Shown piece by piece: positions 9,198 to 16,822 of a stretch of DNA of 31,698 nucleotides (positions are counted from its first letter, which is position 1; every line of letters starts with the position of its first letter). The notes below the pieces were generated by a model. It worked only from the letters and a program-made list of their open reading frames with translations. It had not been told where the DNA came from and did not search any database. This DNA is from an uncultured Erysipelotrichaceae bacterium (GTDB taxonomy: Bacteria; Bacillota_I; Bacilli_A; Erysipelotrichales; Erysipelotrichaceae): assembly GCA_902782955.1 (NCBI GenBank), contig CACZPD010000192.1, positions 1 through 31,698 of the forward strand, read 5' to 3'. The position numbers were made by a program, and so were the translations under genes.

Positions 9198-9246
9198 TAC
9201 ATCGTAAGCTGCAGAATTGAATTCTGCGCGGATCCGGAGAAAAAGA

Positions 9247-11274
9247 ATGAAGAAAAACCTGATATATCCAAGAATATTTCTATATATCTATTTCACATTC
9301 TTTTTTGTATTGCTGAAAACAGTTCCCATACATGCATATCTGGATCCAAGCGTCATGACCTACGCGATCCAGGCGACTGCCGGTGTGGCGATCGCCCTCG
9401 GCACGGTCTTCGGCCTGTACTGGAATAAACTGGTCAGGATATCCCGTTCTAAGTTCCATCTGCCGGAAAAGAAAAAGGAAACGGAAACCGATGAACTGAC
9501 TTTCCTGGATCCGGCAAACGGGATGCCTTTCACATACAGGGATATCGATTACGTTCTGGAGAGTGTTCCGGAAAAGACTGCGACAAAGCCGGTGAAGCGT
9601 ACGCTGCGCGACCGCATCCGTTCATTCGGAAAGGCCATGGTGCCGGCGGTACTGCTGGTCATCGCCCTAGCTGTTATGATGACCTATTACGCTCCCATGG
9701 AAATGTTCATGACAAACCAGGATGAATTCTGGTTCTCCTTTTCCATGGTATCGCCGATTCTCTGGAAGCTGTGCTTCGCGCTGATTGCTTTCGGAATCGT
9801 TGCATATTTTTTCGCATATTTGTTATGGGATCGTTTTTTCGATGTGATGCTCGCATTCGGGACGATCCTTTTCCTGATTCTTTATGTACAGGGAAATTAT
9901 CTGGCAGCCAATATGCCGCCGACAGACGGGACGGAGATCATCTGGAGCGAATACAGGATGGATATGATGATATCCGCTGTTCTTGTACTGGCTGCGGTGG
10001 TCCTGGTCGTCCTGCTCATACGGTTCTTGAAACGTGAGAATTTTTACCGCTTTGTCAGTTTTGTCTCTGTCCTTGTCCTGATCATGCTTAGTGTGTCTTT
10101 TGTTTCCATTGACATGAAGCGTGAAAAGATAAACAAGGATTATACGCCAATCGTCACAAACGAATATGCTTTTGACATGTCCTCCAACAAGAATTTCGTC
10201 ATCCTGATGCTGGATGCGACAGAAGGGGAAATGACAGCGAAAGTACTGGAAGATGATCCGGAATACAAAGAAGCTTTTAAGGATTTTACATTCTATCCGA
10301 ACACGACGACAGCGTATCCCTACACGTCCCGGGCCGTACCGTTTATCCTGACGGGGGAATGGTATGAGAACCAGGAAGAATATAAAAAGTTTGAAGCAAA
10401 GGCGATGGCTGCTTCCCCGCTCCTCAAAAGACTGGAAGAAGAGAACTTCCGTATCGGCATGTACGAAAAAAATTATCTGAACGATCAGAATTATGAGCGG
10501 TATGACAATGTCTTCATGCAGAAGAATACATTCAATTCCGAGATCCAGATGATGAAGATGTCGATCCGGTTATCACTGTTCAAATATTCCCCGTTCTTCA
10601 TGAAACGGTTCTTCTTAACGGAGACGAATTATTTTGACGGTATCCGGACACCGGATACAGACCATACGATCTGGCTGCAGGACAATGATGTTTTCGCTGA
10701 CCTGCTTAAGAAGTCAGAGGTACGGATCGGAGAGGAAAACTGCTTCCGCTGGCTCCATATCTACGGGGCACATGCGCCGTACCAGTGGACAAAGGATGTC
10801 AAGTTTCTGCCGGAAGCCAACGGGACGTATTATCAGAACGTCGAATGCGCCATGACGATCGCGCAGAGATATGTCCAGAAACTGAAGGATGCGGGCGTTT
10901 ATGACAACAGCATCATTATCATCATGTCCGACCACGGCTACAACTATGACAAAACAAGGACGGGCGGGGATCCTTCCCTGAGCAGGCAGAATGCGCTTCT
11001 GATGATCAAGGGACTGAATGAGGACAATGAGGAAATGCAGATATCCCAGGCACCGCTGAGCTTTGCGGATCTGCAGGATGCATATCAAAAACTTCTGGAC
11101 GGAAAACCCGGGAATGCCGTTTTTGATGTGCCGGAAGGTATACAGAGAGACAGGAGGATCCTGATCTTCAAATACCGTAAAGAAAACCATATGGAGGAAT
11201 ATATCCAGACCGGATACGCTTCCGATAATGATACGATGGTGCCGACAGGAAAGACCTATGATTACAAAGAATAG
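9247..11274 (+). CDS. LtaS/EptA-like membrane phosphotransferase, paralogue 3
   Basis: 675 aa from the ATG at 9247, chosen because GGAGA (9236-9240) lies six bases upstream; a longer frame from a TTG at 9217 lacks such a site. A signal-like N-terminus ends PIHA, followed by AYLDPSVMTYAIQA, a basic linker (~75-120), five helices and the catalytic domain. Motifs are ILMLDA, YTSRAVP (predicted nucleophile Thr360), HIYGAHAP (His509) and MSDHGYN. The gene is visibly richer in G+C than paralogue 1. Its 3' end overlaps the YfhO-type gene by 17 bases, so the two are coupled. It probably transfers a phospho-alcohol to a surface polymer; substrate unknown. Confidence 0.85.
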   Translation: MKKNLIYPRIFLYIYFTFFFVLLKTVPIHAYLDPSVMTYAIQATAGVAIALGTVFGLYWNKLVRISRSKFHLPEKKKETETDELTFLDPANGMPFTYRDIDYVLESVPEKTATKPVKRTLRDRIRSFGKAMVPAVLLVIALAVMMTYYAPMEMFMTNQDEFWFSFSMVSPILWKLCFALIAFGIVAYFFAYLLWDRFFDVMLAFGTILFLILYVQGNYLAANMPPTDGTEIIWSEYRMDMMISAVLVLAAVVLVVLLIRFLKRENFYRFVSFVSVLVLIMLSVSFVSIDMKREKINKDYTPIVTNEYAFDMSSNKNFVILMLDATEGEMTAKVLEDDPEYKEAFKDFTFYPNTTTAYPYTSRAVPFILTGEWYENQEEYKKFEAKAMAASPLLKRLEEENFRIGMYEKNYLNDQNYERYDNVFMQKNTFNSEIQMMKMSIRLSLFKYSPFFMKRFFLTETNYFDGIRTPDTDHTIWLQDNDVFADLLKKSEVRIGEENCFRWLHIYGAHAPYQWTKDVKFLPEANGTYYQNVECAMTIAQRYVQKLKDAGVYDNSIIIIMSDHGYNYDKTRTGGDPSLSRQNALLMIKGLNEDNEEMQISQAPLSFADLQDAYQKLLDGKPGNAVFDVPEGIQRDRRILIFKYRKENHMEEYIQTGYASDNDTMVPTGKTYDYKE

Positions 11275-13996
11275 AAAAAACAGAAAAATCTATCTGTACT
11301 ATACACTCCTGTTTTTTGTGCTGTGCATGTTCTGCTTTGCGGGACATGTTTTTTCCCGGCGGTCATTCATCGATACCGGTGATGGGATCCGCCAGCACTA
11401 CAAGGCACTGATGTATTACGGAAAATATCTGCGGGGCATCGTGAAGAACCTGCTTGTGCATCACCGTCTGATCATACCGAACTGGGATTTCTCATTCGGG
11501 GAAGGGGCGGATATCCTGCAGGTTCTGCATTATTACGTCATCGGTGATCCGTTTACGGTATTATCTGTTTTTGTCCCGGCCCGCTTTACGCATTATCTTT
11601 ATACCTTTATCGTCCTGTTAAAGATCTACTGTGCCGGTCTGTCATTCATATGGCTGTGCCGGTATACAGATCCCGGGCACGAAGAAACAGGTATCCTGAC
11701 AGGTTCCATGATCTATGTATTCTCCTTATGGACGCTCATCAATGTCCAGATGCATCCGTTCTTCCTGAATCCATTGATCACATTCCCGTTTCTGATCCTG
11801 GGTATAGAGAAGATCATCCGGGAAAAGAAACCGGCTCTCTATATCTCAGCCCTGACGATCACTGCATTAAGCAATTTCTATTTCCTCTATATGCATGTGA
11901 TCCTGATCATCCTGTATGTATTGATCAGGCTGTTTACGAAGTTCGGGAAGGACTTCAGACAGATTGGGAAAACGATTTTGCCCATAATCGGATATTCCCT
12001 GACCGGCGCACTGCTGTCCGGCATCGTTGTCCTTCCTACGCTGTATACGTTTCTGATCGACACCAGGACAGGCGGATCAGGCACGGCCCTTATGTACCCG
12101 CTCTCCTATTATTCGCAGCTGCCGGGACTGTTTGTGAATACGTCACGTCCTTACTGGACAGCTGTAGGTACCGCGTCGGTCCTGCTGGTTTCAGCTGTGA
12201 TCGTTTTTCTGAGGCAGAAGGAAAACAGGATGCTGTGTGTGTTCTATATTCTCTGCCTTGTATTTTTACTCCTGCCGGTATTCGGAAGTCTGTTTAACGG
12301 ACTTGGATATCCGACAAACCGCTGGGTATGGGCATATCTGTTATTGGGATGTTATTCCCTGGTCCATGTATGGCCGTATCTGTTTCAGCTGACCAGAAAG
12401 GAAAAGACCGCAATTCTTCTTTTTACAGCATTTTACGCTGTTCTTTGCCTGGTCTGCCGGAAGTCTGCCTGTATGGAAACATTTGCCGGGATCGGGTTTA
12501 TGCTTCTGTATCTTCTTGCGCTGTGTTTCCGGCCGAAGCAGCTTGTCATCCTGTCTTTAGTCATGATCAATATCGTATCCAATGCGGTTTTCGTTTATGT
12601 TTATCCGGTCAGGGACTATCTGGAAAGGGCACGCAGATATTCAGGCTTATTCCGCAATGTGACAGTAAATGACGCATCCGTGATCAAGGATCTGAAGACT
12701 GAGGAAGATAATTTCTTCCGCTACTCCGGATCCGGACTGCGCGTCAACGGGAATATGATCGCCGGCGTATCATCAACGGAATATTACTGGTCCCTGACGA
12801 ATCCGAATATCGTTCAGTTCCGGAATGATACGGAAAGCAGGGAGATCTCGACGATTATGTATGAGGGAGATGATGCCAGAACTGCACTGCTTGCGGTTTC
12901 CGCTGTCAGATACTATGTACGAAAGACCGGCAGTGAGGCAATTATTCCATATGGTTATGAATACCGGGATACTGCCCAGAAATATGAGATCTATGAGAAT
13001 ACCGAGCCATTGTCCCTGACATATTCGTATGACCGGTACTGCCTGTATGAAGACTGGAAGAAAATGAATACAGCTGACAGGCAGAACATACTGCTGGAAG
13101 CAGCTGTTCTGGATGAAGCTCCCGGTCAGTCTTTCCCGCAGACAAATGAAGCAGTGCATAAAGCAAAAGAACTGCAGTATGTAATTACTGATTTCAAAGG
13201 AAACGGTGAACTGAAGGACAATGCCTTTATCATCCGCAAACAGAACACCGAAGTCACTTTAAAACTGAATGGGGAAGGAAATTCCGAAACATATCTGGAG
13301 ATCCTCGGACTGGATATCGAGACAAAGCCGGGATATGACCTTTACTTCGATGAATATTTCGGCAGTTATTCGCAGGAAGACTGGAATGCGCTGAAACCGG
13401 AAAGGCAGAAGTTCCTGAAGAATCTGAAAAAGTATTATGAAAAGAGTTCCCGCGTCCAGATCGGTTTCAGGACAGATACGGGAGTGACATCTTCTGTCGA
13501 ATACTACGCTGACAATGACAAGAAATACGCGGACCGGCATGATTTCATGATCAATCTCGGATATGGCGGGCAGGGCATAAAGGAAATCACCCTGACATTC
13601 CCAATGCTCGGCATCTATCATTTTGATGCGGTCCGTGTCTATGAAAATCCCATGGATTCCTATACACAGGAGATCGAGCATCTGAAGGAAGATGTTCTGA
13701 AAAATGTCGTTATAGGACAAGATGAGATCACAGGCAGTATCGATCTGACATCTCCGAAGATCCTGTGTTTCTCCATACCGTATTCCAAAGGATGGAGCGC
13801 TTATGTCAACGGTGAGAAAAAGGAACTGCTGAGGACAGATGTTAAATATATGGGACTTCCTCTTGAAGAGGGTCATTATGACATCGTACTGAAATATGAA
13901 ACACCATTCATGAAGGCAGGGATGGTCTCCTCCTGTATCGGTGCGGCAATATTCCTGTTCCTGCTTCTGAAAAAGGGCAGGGCAAATGAAAGTTGA
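11258..13996 (+). CDS. yfhO: YfhO-family GT-C membrane glycosyltransferase
   Basis: 912 aa. The ATG at 11258 follows AGGAAAG (11247-11253) and overlaps paralogue 3 by 17 bases; an upstream in-frame start at 11228 has no such site. After the first helix, an outside loop carries DTGDGIRQH (residues 39-47), the acidic GT-C motif, then the family signature NWDFSFGEGAD. About a dozen hydrophobic helices fill the N-terminal half. A large outside domain and one last helix before a basic tail (LLLKKGRANES) complete it. In Bacillus subtilis YfhO is needed to glycosylate lipoteichoic acid outside the membrane using a lipid-linked sugar. The operon context supports a like role here. The lipid-sugar donor enzymes (CsbB/GtcA type) are not in the window. 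Confidence 0.85.
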   Translation: MITKNRKNRKIYLYYTLLFFVLCMFCFAGHVFSRRSFIDTGDGIRQHYKALMYYGKYLRGIVKNLLVHHRLIIPNWDFSFGEGADILQVLHYYVIGDPFTVLSVFVPARFTHYLYTFIVLLKIYCAGLSFIWLCRYTDPGHEETGILTGSMIYVFSLWTLINVQMHPFFLNPLITFPFLILGIEKIIREKKPALYISALTITALSNFYFLYMHVILIILYVLIRLFTKFGKDFRQIGKTILPIIGYSLTGALLSGIVVLPTLYTFLIDTRTGGSGTALMYPLSYYSQLPGLFVNTSRPYWTAVGTASVLLVSAVIVFLRQKENRMLCVFYILCLVFLLLPVFGSLFNGLGYPTNRWVWAYLLLGCYSLVHVWPYLFQLTRKEKTAILLFTAFYAVLCLVCRKSACMETFAGIGFMLLYLLALCFRPKQLVILSLVMINIVSNAVFVYVYPVRDYLERARRYSGLFRNVTVNDASVIKDLKTEEDNFFRYSGSGLRVNGNMIAGVSSTEYYWSLTNPNIVQFRNDTESREISTIMYEGDDARTALLAVSAVRYYVRKTGSEAIIPYGYEYRDTAQKYEIYENTEPLSLTYSYDRYCLYEDWKKMNTADRQNILLEAAVLDEAPGQSFPQTNEAVHKAKELQYVITDFKGNGELKDNAFIIRKQNTEVTLKLNGEGNSETYLEILGLDIETKPGYDLYFDEYFGSYSQEDWNALKPERQKFLKNLKKYYEKSSRVQIGFRTDTGVTSSVEYYADNDKKYADRHDFMINLGYGGQGIKEITLTFPMLGIYHFDAVRVYENPMDSYTQEIEHLKEDVLKNVVIGQDEITGSIDLTSPKILCFSIPYSKGWSAYVNGEKKELLRTDVKYMGLPLEEGHYDIVLKYETPFMKAGMVSSCIGAAIFLFLLLKKGRANES

Positions 13997-14021
13997 GTAA
14001 TTTTGGCTGTGCGGGTATTAT
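13993..14021 (+). promoter_or_regulatory. Candidate promoter for licD-tagD
   Basis: TTGAGT (13993-13998, overlapping the YfhO stop codon), 17-bp spacer, TATTAT (14016-14021). The predicted start near 14028 leaves a short leader that carries GGAG. Confidence 0.5.
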
Positions 14022-14045
14022 ATTGTATGAAGAACGGAGCGACAG

Positions 14046-14882
14046 GTGAATAAGGAAGAATTAAAGGAACTGCAGAAAGTCGAGCTGAAGACAGTAAAGG
14101 AAATACTGAAGATATTTGATGCGCATCAGATACGTTATTTCATGCTTGGCGGCACATTGCTGGGAGCGATCCGGCACAAAGGCTTTATTCCCTGGGATGA
14201 CGATATAGATCTCGGCGTGCCGCGGAAAGACTATGACCGCTTTCTCGAAGTCGCGTCAAAAGAACTTCCGCCGCATCTGAAAGCCGTGACATTCGAAGAT
14301 GAAAAGGATGCCGAACGGCCGATCTACTACTGCCAGGTCAAGGATCTGAATACGGAGATCGTCCAGCATATTGCCAAGAAGGATTACAAAACCAATGTGT
14401 GGATCGATATCTTCCCGCTGGACGGCATGCCGGATAACCCGGCGCAGAGGAAGATCCATTGTTTCCGTCTGCTGTACTGGCGGATGCGCCTGCAGTTTTC
14501 CATGTTTGATGAAAACGTGCATCTGCACAGAAAGTCCAGACCGCTGCACGAAAAGGCACTGATCCGGTTCTATCAGATCACAAAATTCGGCTCTCACAGC
14601 AAGCCGTATGATATAATGAAGAAGCTTGATAAGGCCATGCGTATGTATGACTATGACAGGCAGAACTTCATCATTAATTTCATGGGAACATGGAAACTGA
14701 AGGAAATGTTTCCGAAGAAAGTGTATTCCGAAGGAAAGATGTATCCTTTTGAAGACATCGAAATGCGGGGACCGGAGAATTATGACTACGTTCTTTCGCA
14801 GATGTACGGGGATTACATGACGCCTCCGGAAGACACACCGGACCGTTACGAACATCACAGTATTGAGATAAACAAATTATAG
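14046..14882 (+). CDS. licD: LicD-family phosphotransferase
   Basis: 278 aa, with a GTG start six bases after GGAG (14036-14039). The N-terminal nucleotidyltransferase-fold signature is complete: GGTLLG (35-40), AIRHKGFIPW, then DDDIDLG with Asp51, Asp52, Asp53 and Asp55 as likely metal ligands. LicD enzymes move phosphocholine from CDP-choline onto teichoic-acid or glycan sugars; wider family members move other phospho-alcohols. No choline uptake or kinase genes are in the window, while tagD lies 8 bases downstream and a CMP-phosphonate operon 8 kb away. The donor could therefore be CDP-choline, CDP-glycerol or a CMP-phosphonate. Family call is firm; donor is open. Confidence 0.9.
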   Translation: MNKEELKELQKVELKTVKEILKIFDAHQIRYFMLGGTLLGAIRHKGFIPWDDDIDLGVPRKDYDRFLEVASKELPPHLKAVTFEDEKDAERPIYYCQVKDLNTEIVQHIAKKDYKTNVWIDIFPLDGMPDNPAQRKIHCFRLLYWRMRLQFSMFDENVHLHRKSRPLHEKALIRFYQITKFGSHSKPYDIMKKLDKAMRMYDYDRQNFIINFMGTWKLKEMFPKKVYSEGKMYPFEDIEMRGPENYDYVLSQMYGDYMTPPEDTPDRYEHHSIEINKL

Positions 14883-14890
14883 GAGAGATT

Positions 14891-15289
14891 ATGAAAAGAA
14901 TTATTACTTACGGTACCTATGACCTTCTGCACTACGGACACATCAATCTTTTGACCAGAGCAAAAGCGCTGGGAGATTACCTCATCGTAGCTTTATCCAC
15001 AGATGAATTCAACTGGAATGAAAAGCAGAAAAAGTGCTACTTCACATACGAAGAGAGAAAGAAGATGCTCGAAGCACTCAGAGCTGTTGACCTCGTTATT
15101 CCGGAAGAGAACTGGGAACAGAAGAGAACAGATGTTCACGAGTATCATATAGATACATTCGTTATGGGTGATGACTGGGAAGGCAAATTCGATTTTCTGA
15201 AAGAAGAAGGCTGCGAAGTTGTCTATCTGCCGAGAACTCCGGAGATCTCCACAACACAGATCAAAAAAGATCTACATGACAAGAAATAA
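14891..15289 (+). CDS. tagD: Glycerol-3-phosphate cytidylyltransferase
   Basis: 132 aa, the family's normal length. GGAG (14882-14885) precedes the ATG by five bases and overlaps the licD stop. GTYDLLHYGH carries the HxGH nucleotide-binding motif (His14-His17), followed by VMGDDWEGK and RTPEISTT (from Arg115), the TagD form of the RTxGISTT loop. It makes CDP-glycerol from CTP and sn-glycerol 3-phosphate in the cytoplasm, the donor for glycerol-phosphate teichoic-type polymers. It ends 6 bases before an insertion sequence, so the terminator it once used may be the hairpin now on the far side of that element. Confidence 0.95.
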   Translation: MKRIITYGTYDLLHYGHINLLTRAKALGDYLIVALSTDEFNWNEKQKKCYFTYEERKKMLEALRAVDLVIPEENWEQKRTDVHEYHIDTFVMGDDWEGKFDFLKEEGCEVVYLPRTPEISTTQIKKDLHDKK

Positions 15290-15295
15290 AAAAAA

Positions 15296-15321
15296 GGTTC
15301 TTGCAAGTCTGGTGTTGATGA
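15296..15321 (+). repeat. Left terminal inverted repeat of the ISL3 element
   Basis: Matches the reverse complement of 16747-16772 at 20 of 26 positions, including the outer GGTTCT and the inner GTGTTGATGA. Confidence 0.85.
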
Positions 15322-15344
15322 AGGATCCGGATCAATAAGAACAA

Positions 15345-16646
15345 CTAGGACGAGGTAACGAGAAAAGTACCTCGTCTTTTGTTGTGGAAGTGAACCAGGG
15401 TATTGGTGATGAGAAGTATCCTGATCTTGAAAGAAACGAAAGAACGGTAACCGAAAGCAATGCGTTTAATGACTTTGATCAGATTGTTAGTTCCTTCGAT
15501 CACGCCGTTGGAGAAGGTATGGGACAAGGCATTGCGTATACCGTCTTCATGATCCAGCAGGGACCTGACAGTCTTTTTCATAAAGCCGGAAATAAGTTCA
15601 CCGGCATTGTGACATGTATTGAAGAACCGGTCGGCATTTCTGTGCTTTATGGCGTTCAGAAGATCCTGATATAACTCATACGTGGCCTGAAGCTGCGGAT
15701 CCCGGGAAACAAGATAGTGTACGACATCTGTCTCACGTATCATATGTTTGAAGCATATATATTTCTTAAATGTGCTGTTATCCAGGTCTTCTTCATTTTT
15801 GAGGATCAGTTTCCAATATCGTTTGAACTTTCTGTAGTGCCTGCTGTCCTGCTTCATGACGGCAGTCCTTGTCTGATTCAGAGAACGTGAGATCAGCTGG
15901 ATGATATGGAAGCGGTCGATAATGATCTTCGCATTTGGGAACATCTTCCGTACAAGTTCCCTGTAAGGTGTATACATATCCATACAGACAGTCTGTACGG
16001 CATTTCTGGCTCCTCTTGTATACGTGCTGAAGTATTTGATCAGCTCAGGAAGGCGGCGGTCTTCAAGCACATCTATAACAGATTCTTTTTCCGCATCAAG
16101 GAAGAGGAATGACATATGGCTGACAGATTTGAATTCGTCAAAGCAGAGATGTCTGGGAAGATAGTTCTTGCGGACGATGAAATCTTTATAGGTATCCTGC
16201 AGAAGCCTGTTGACAGTGCCGTGAGAGACATTCAGGGATGAGGCAATGTCCTGCTGGGACTTCTTGAGTTTCGCATCAAGGATGATGCACAGGCGGGTAT
16301 TCTCTGATATAAAGCAGTTCTTTCTGACAATATCAGTATGGGAAGAAAATGTATGTCCGCAGTCACGGCAGCGCCATCGCTGCTTCCTGAGGCGCAGGTA
16401 AGTGTTCATACGGGATACCTGTGGAAGCACGATCATGGAAGCCTTTGTGCCCCATCTGACGATGGAAGAGCCACGCCTTACACAACCGCATACAGGGCAG
16501 GTATCGGGTGGTTCAGTCCTCAGAGTGCCTGTATAGACCAATGAACGGACACCTTTTACCATCTCTGCAGAGAGATAATTCTCATCGAAATGAATGTTTG
16601 GCTCTTTAAGATTTAGAGTTAATAAGATAGAATCTGAATCGGGCAT
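15345..16646 (-). CDS. ISL3-family transposase
   Basis: 433 aa, full family length, with AAAGGAA upstream of the ATG. An N-terminal zinc ribbon (Cys50/Cys53 and Cys93/Cys96) is followed by a helix-turn-helix (about 128-150, SQQDIASSLNVSHGTVNRLL) and a DDE domain. The pattern FDEFKS (Asp170), MDMYTPY (Asp223) and SNGVIEGTNN (Glu384) followed by IKRIAFGYRSF is typical of ISL3. No frameshift or stop is seen, so it may be active. It runs opposite to the teichoic operon. Confidence 0.93.
   Translation of the reverse strand: MPDSDSILLTLNLKEPNIHFDENYLSAEMVKGVRSLVYTGTLRTEPPDTCPVCGCVRRGSSIVRWGTKASMIVLPQVSRMNTYLRLRKQRWRCRDCGHTFSSHTDIVRKNCFISENTRLCIILDAKLKKSQQDIASSLNVSHGTVNRLLQDTYKDFIVRKNYLPRHLCFDEFKSVSHMSFLFLDAEKESVIDVLEDRRLPELIKYFSTYTRGARNAVQTVCMDMYTPYRELVRKMFPNAKIIIDRFHIIQLISRSLNQTRTAVMKQDSRHYRKFKRYWKLILKNEEDLDNSTFKKYICFKHMIRETDVVHYLVSRDPQLQATYELYQDLLNAIKHRNADRFFNTCHNAGELISGFMKKTVRSLLDHEDGIRNALSHTFSNGVIEGTNNLIKVIKRIAFGYRSFVSFKIRILLITNTLVHFHNKRRGTFLVTSS
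15347..15380. terminator. Hairpin terminator inside the left end of the IS
   Basis: A perfect 9-bp stem (15349-15357 with 15368-15376) followed by TTTT on the forward strand; the reverse strand has a weaker T-rich tail. It lies just after the transposase stop and could stop both transposase transcripts and tagD read-through. Confidence 0.7.
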
Positions 16647-16746
16647 AGGTTGAATTCCTTTCTTTATTGGTTTGGTCGCTTATATTGTATTGGATACTTC
16701 ATTCCTTTGCCCTTTACTTTGTAAAAAAGTGCTGAAGACATTTCTG

Positions 16747-16772
16747 TCATCAACACTAGATTATAGAGAACC
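16747..16772 (-). repeat. Right terminal inverted repeat of the ISL3 element
   Basis: Inverted partner of 15296-15321. It ends two bases before a long terminator hairpin. Confidence 0.85.
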
Positions 16773-16774
16773 AA

Positions 16775-16822
16775 ATAAAAGAAGTATCCTCTCATCTTTT
16801 GAGAAAGAGATACTTCTTTTAT
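16775..16822. terminator. Long bidirectional terminator hairpin
   Basis: A perfect 14-bp stem (16775-16788 with 16809-16822) around a 20-base loop that can form an inner TCTCA/TGAGA pair. The arms end in T-rich runs on both strands. It covers the stop codon of the reverse-strand paralogue 4 and probably served the tagD operon before the IS landed. Confidence 0.75.

Larger units (their letters stand above)
15296..16772. mobile_element. ISL3-family insertion sequence, apparently intact (1477 bp)
   Basis: It is bounded by imperfect 26-bp inverted repeats (15296-15321 and 16747-16772; 20 of 26 positions match, both ends beginning GGTTCT outside-in). One full-length transposase is read on the reverse strand. 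Eight-base flanks are A-rich and nearly equal (AAAAAAAA left, AAATAAAA right), so a target duplication is possible but not exact. Confidence 0.9.

Noticed and set aside
9211..9227. Palindrome between the beta-helix gene and paralogue 3 as a terminator
   Set aside because: The stem is short with a tight loop and no T-run follows.
9217..9246. Upstream TTG start for paralogue 3
   Set aside because: No ribosome site; the ATG at 9247 has GGAGA six bases upstream and gives the same N-terminal layout as the other paralogues.
11228..11257. Upstream start for the YfhO-type gene
   Set aside because: The ATG at 11258 has AGGAAAG and gives a basic N-terminus ahead of the first helix.
15288..16780. Exact 8-bp target duplication around the IS
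   Set aside because: The flanks match at 7 of 8 positions in an A-rich site, which chance could explain.
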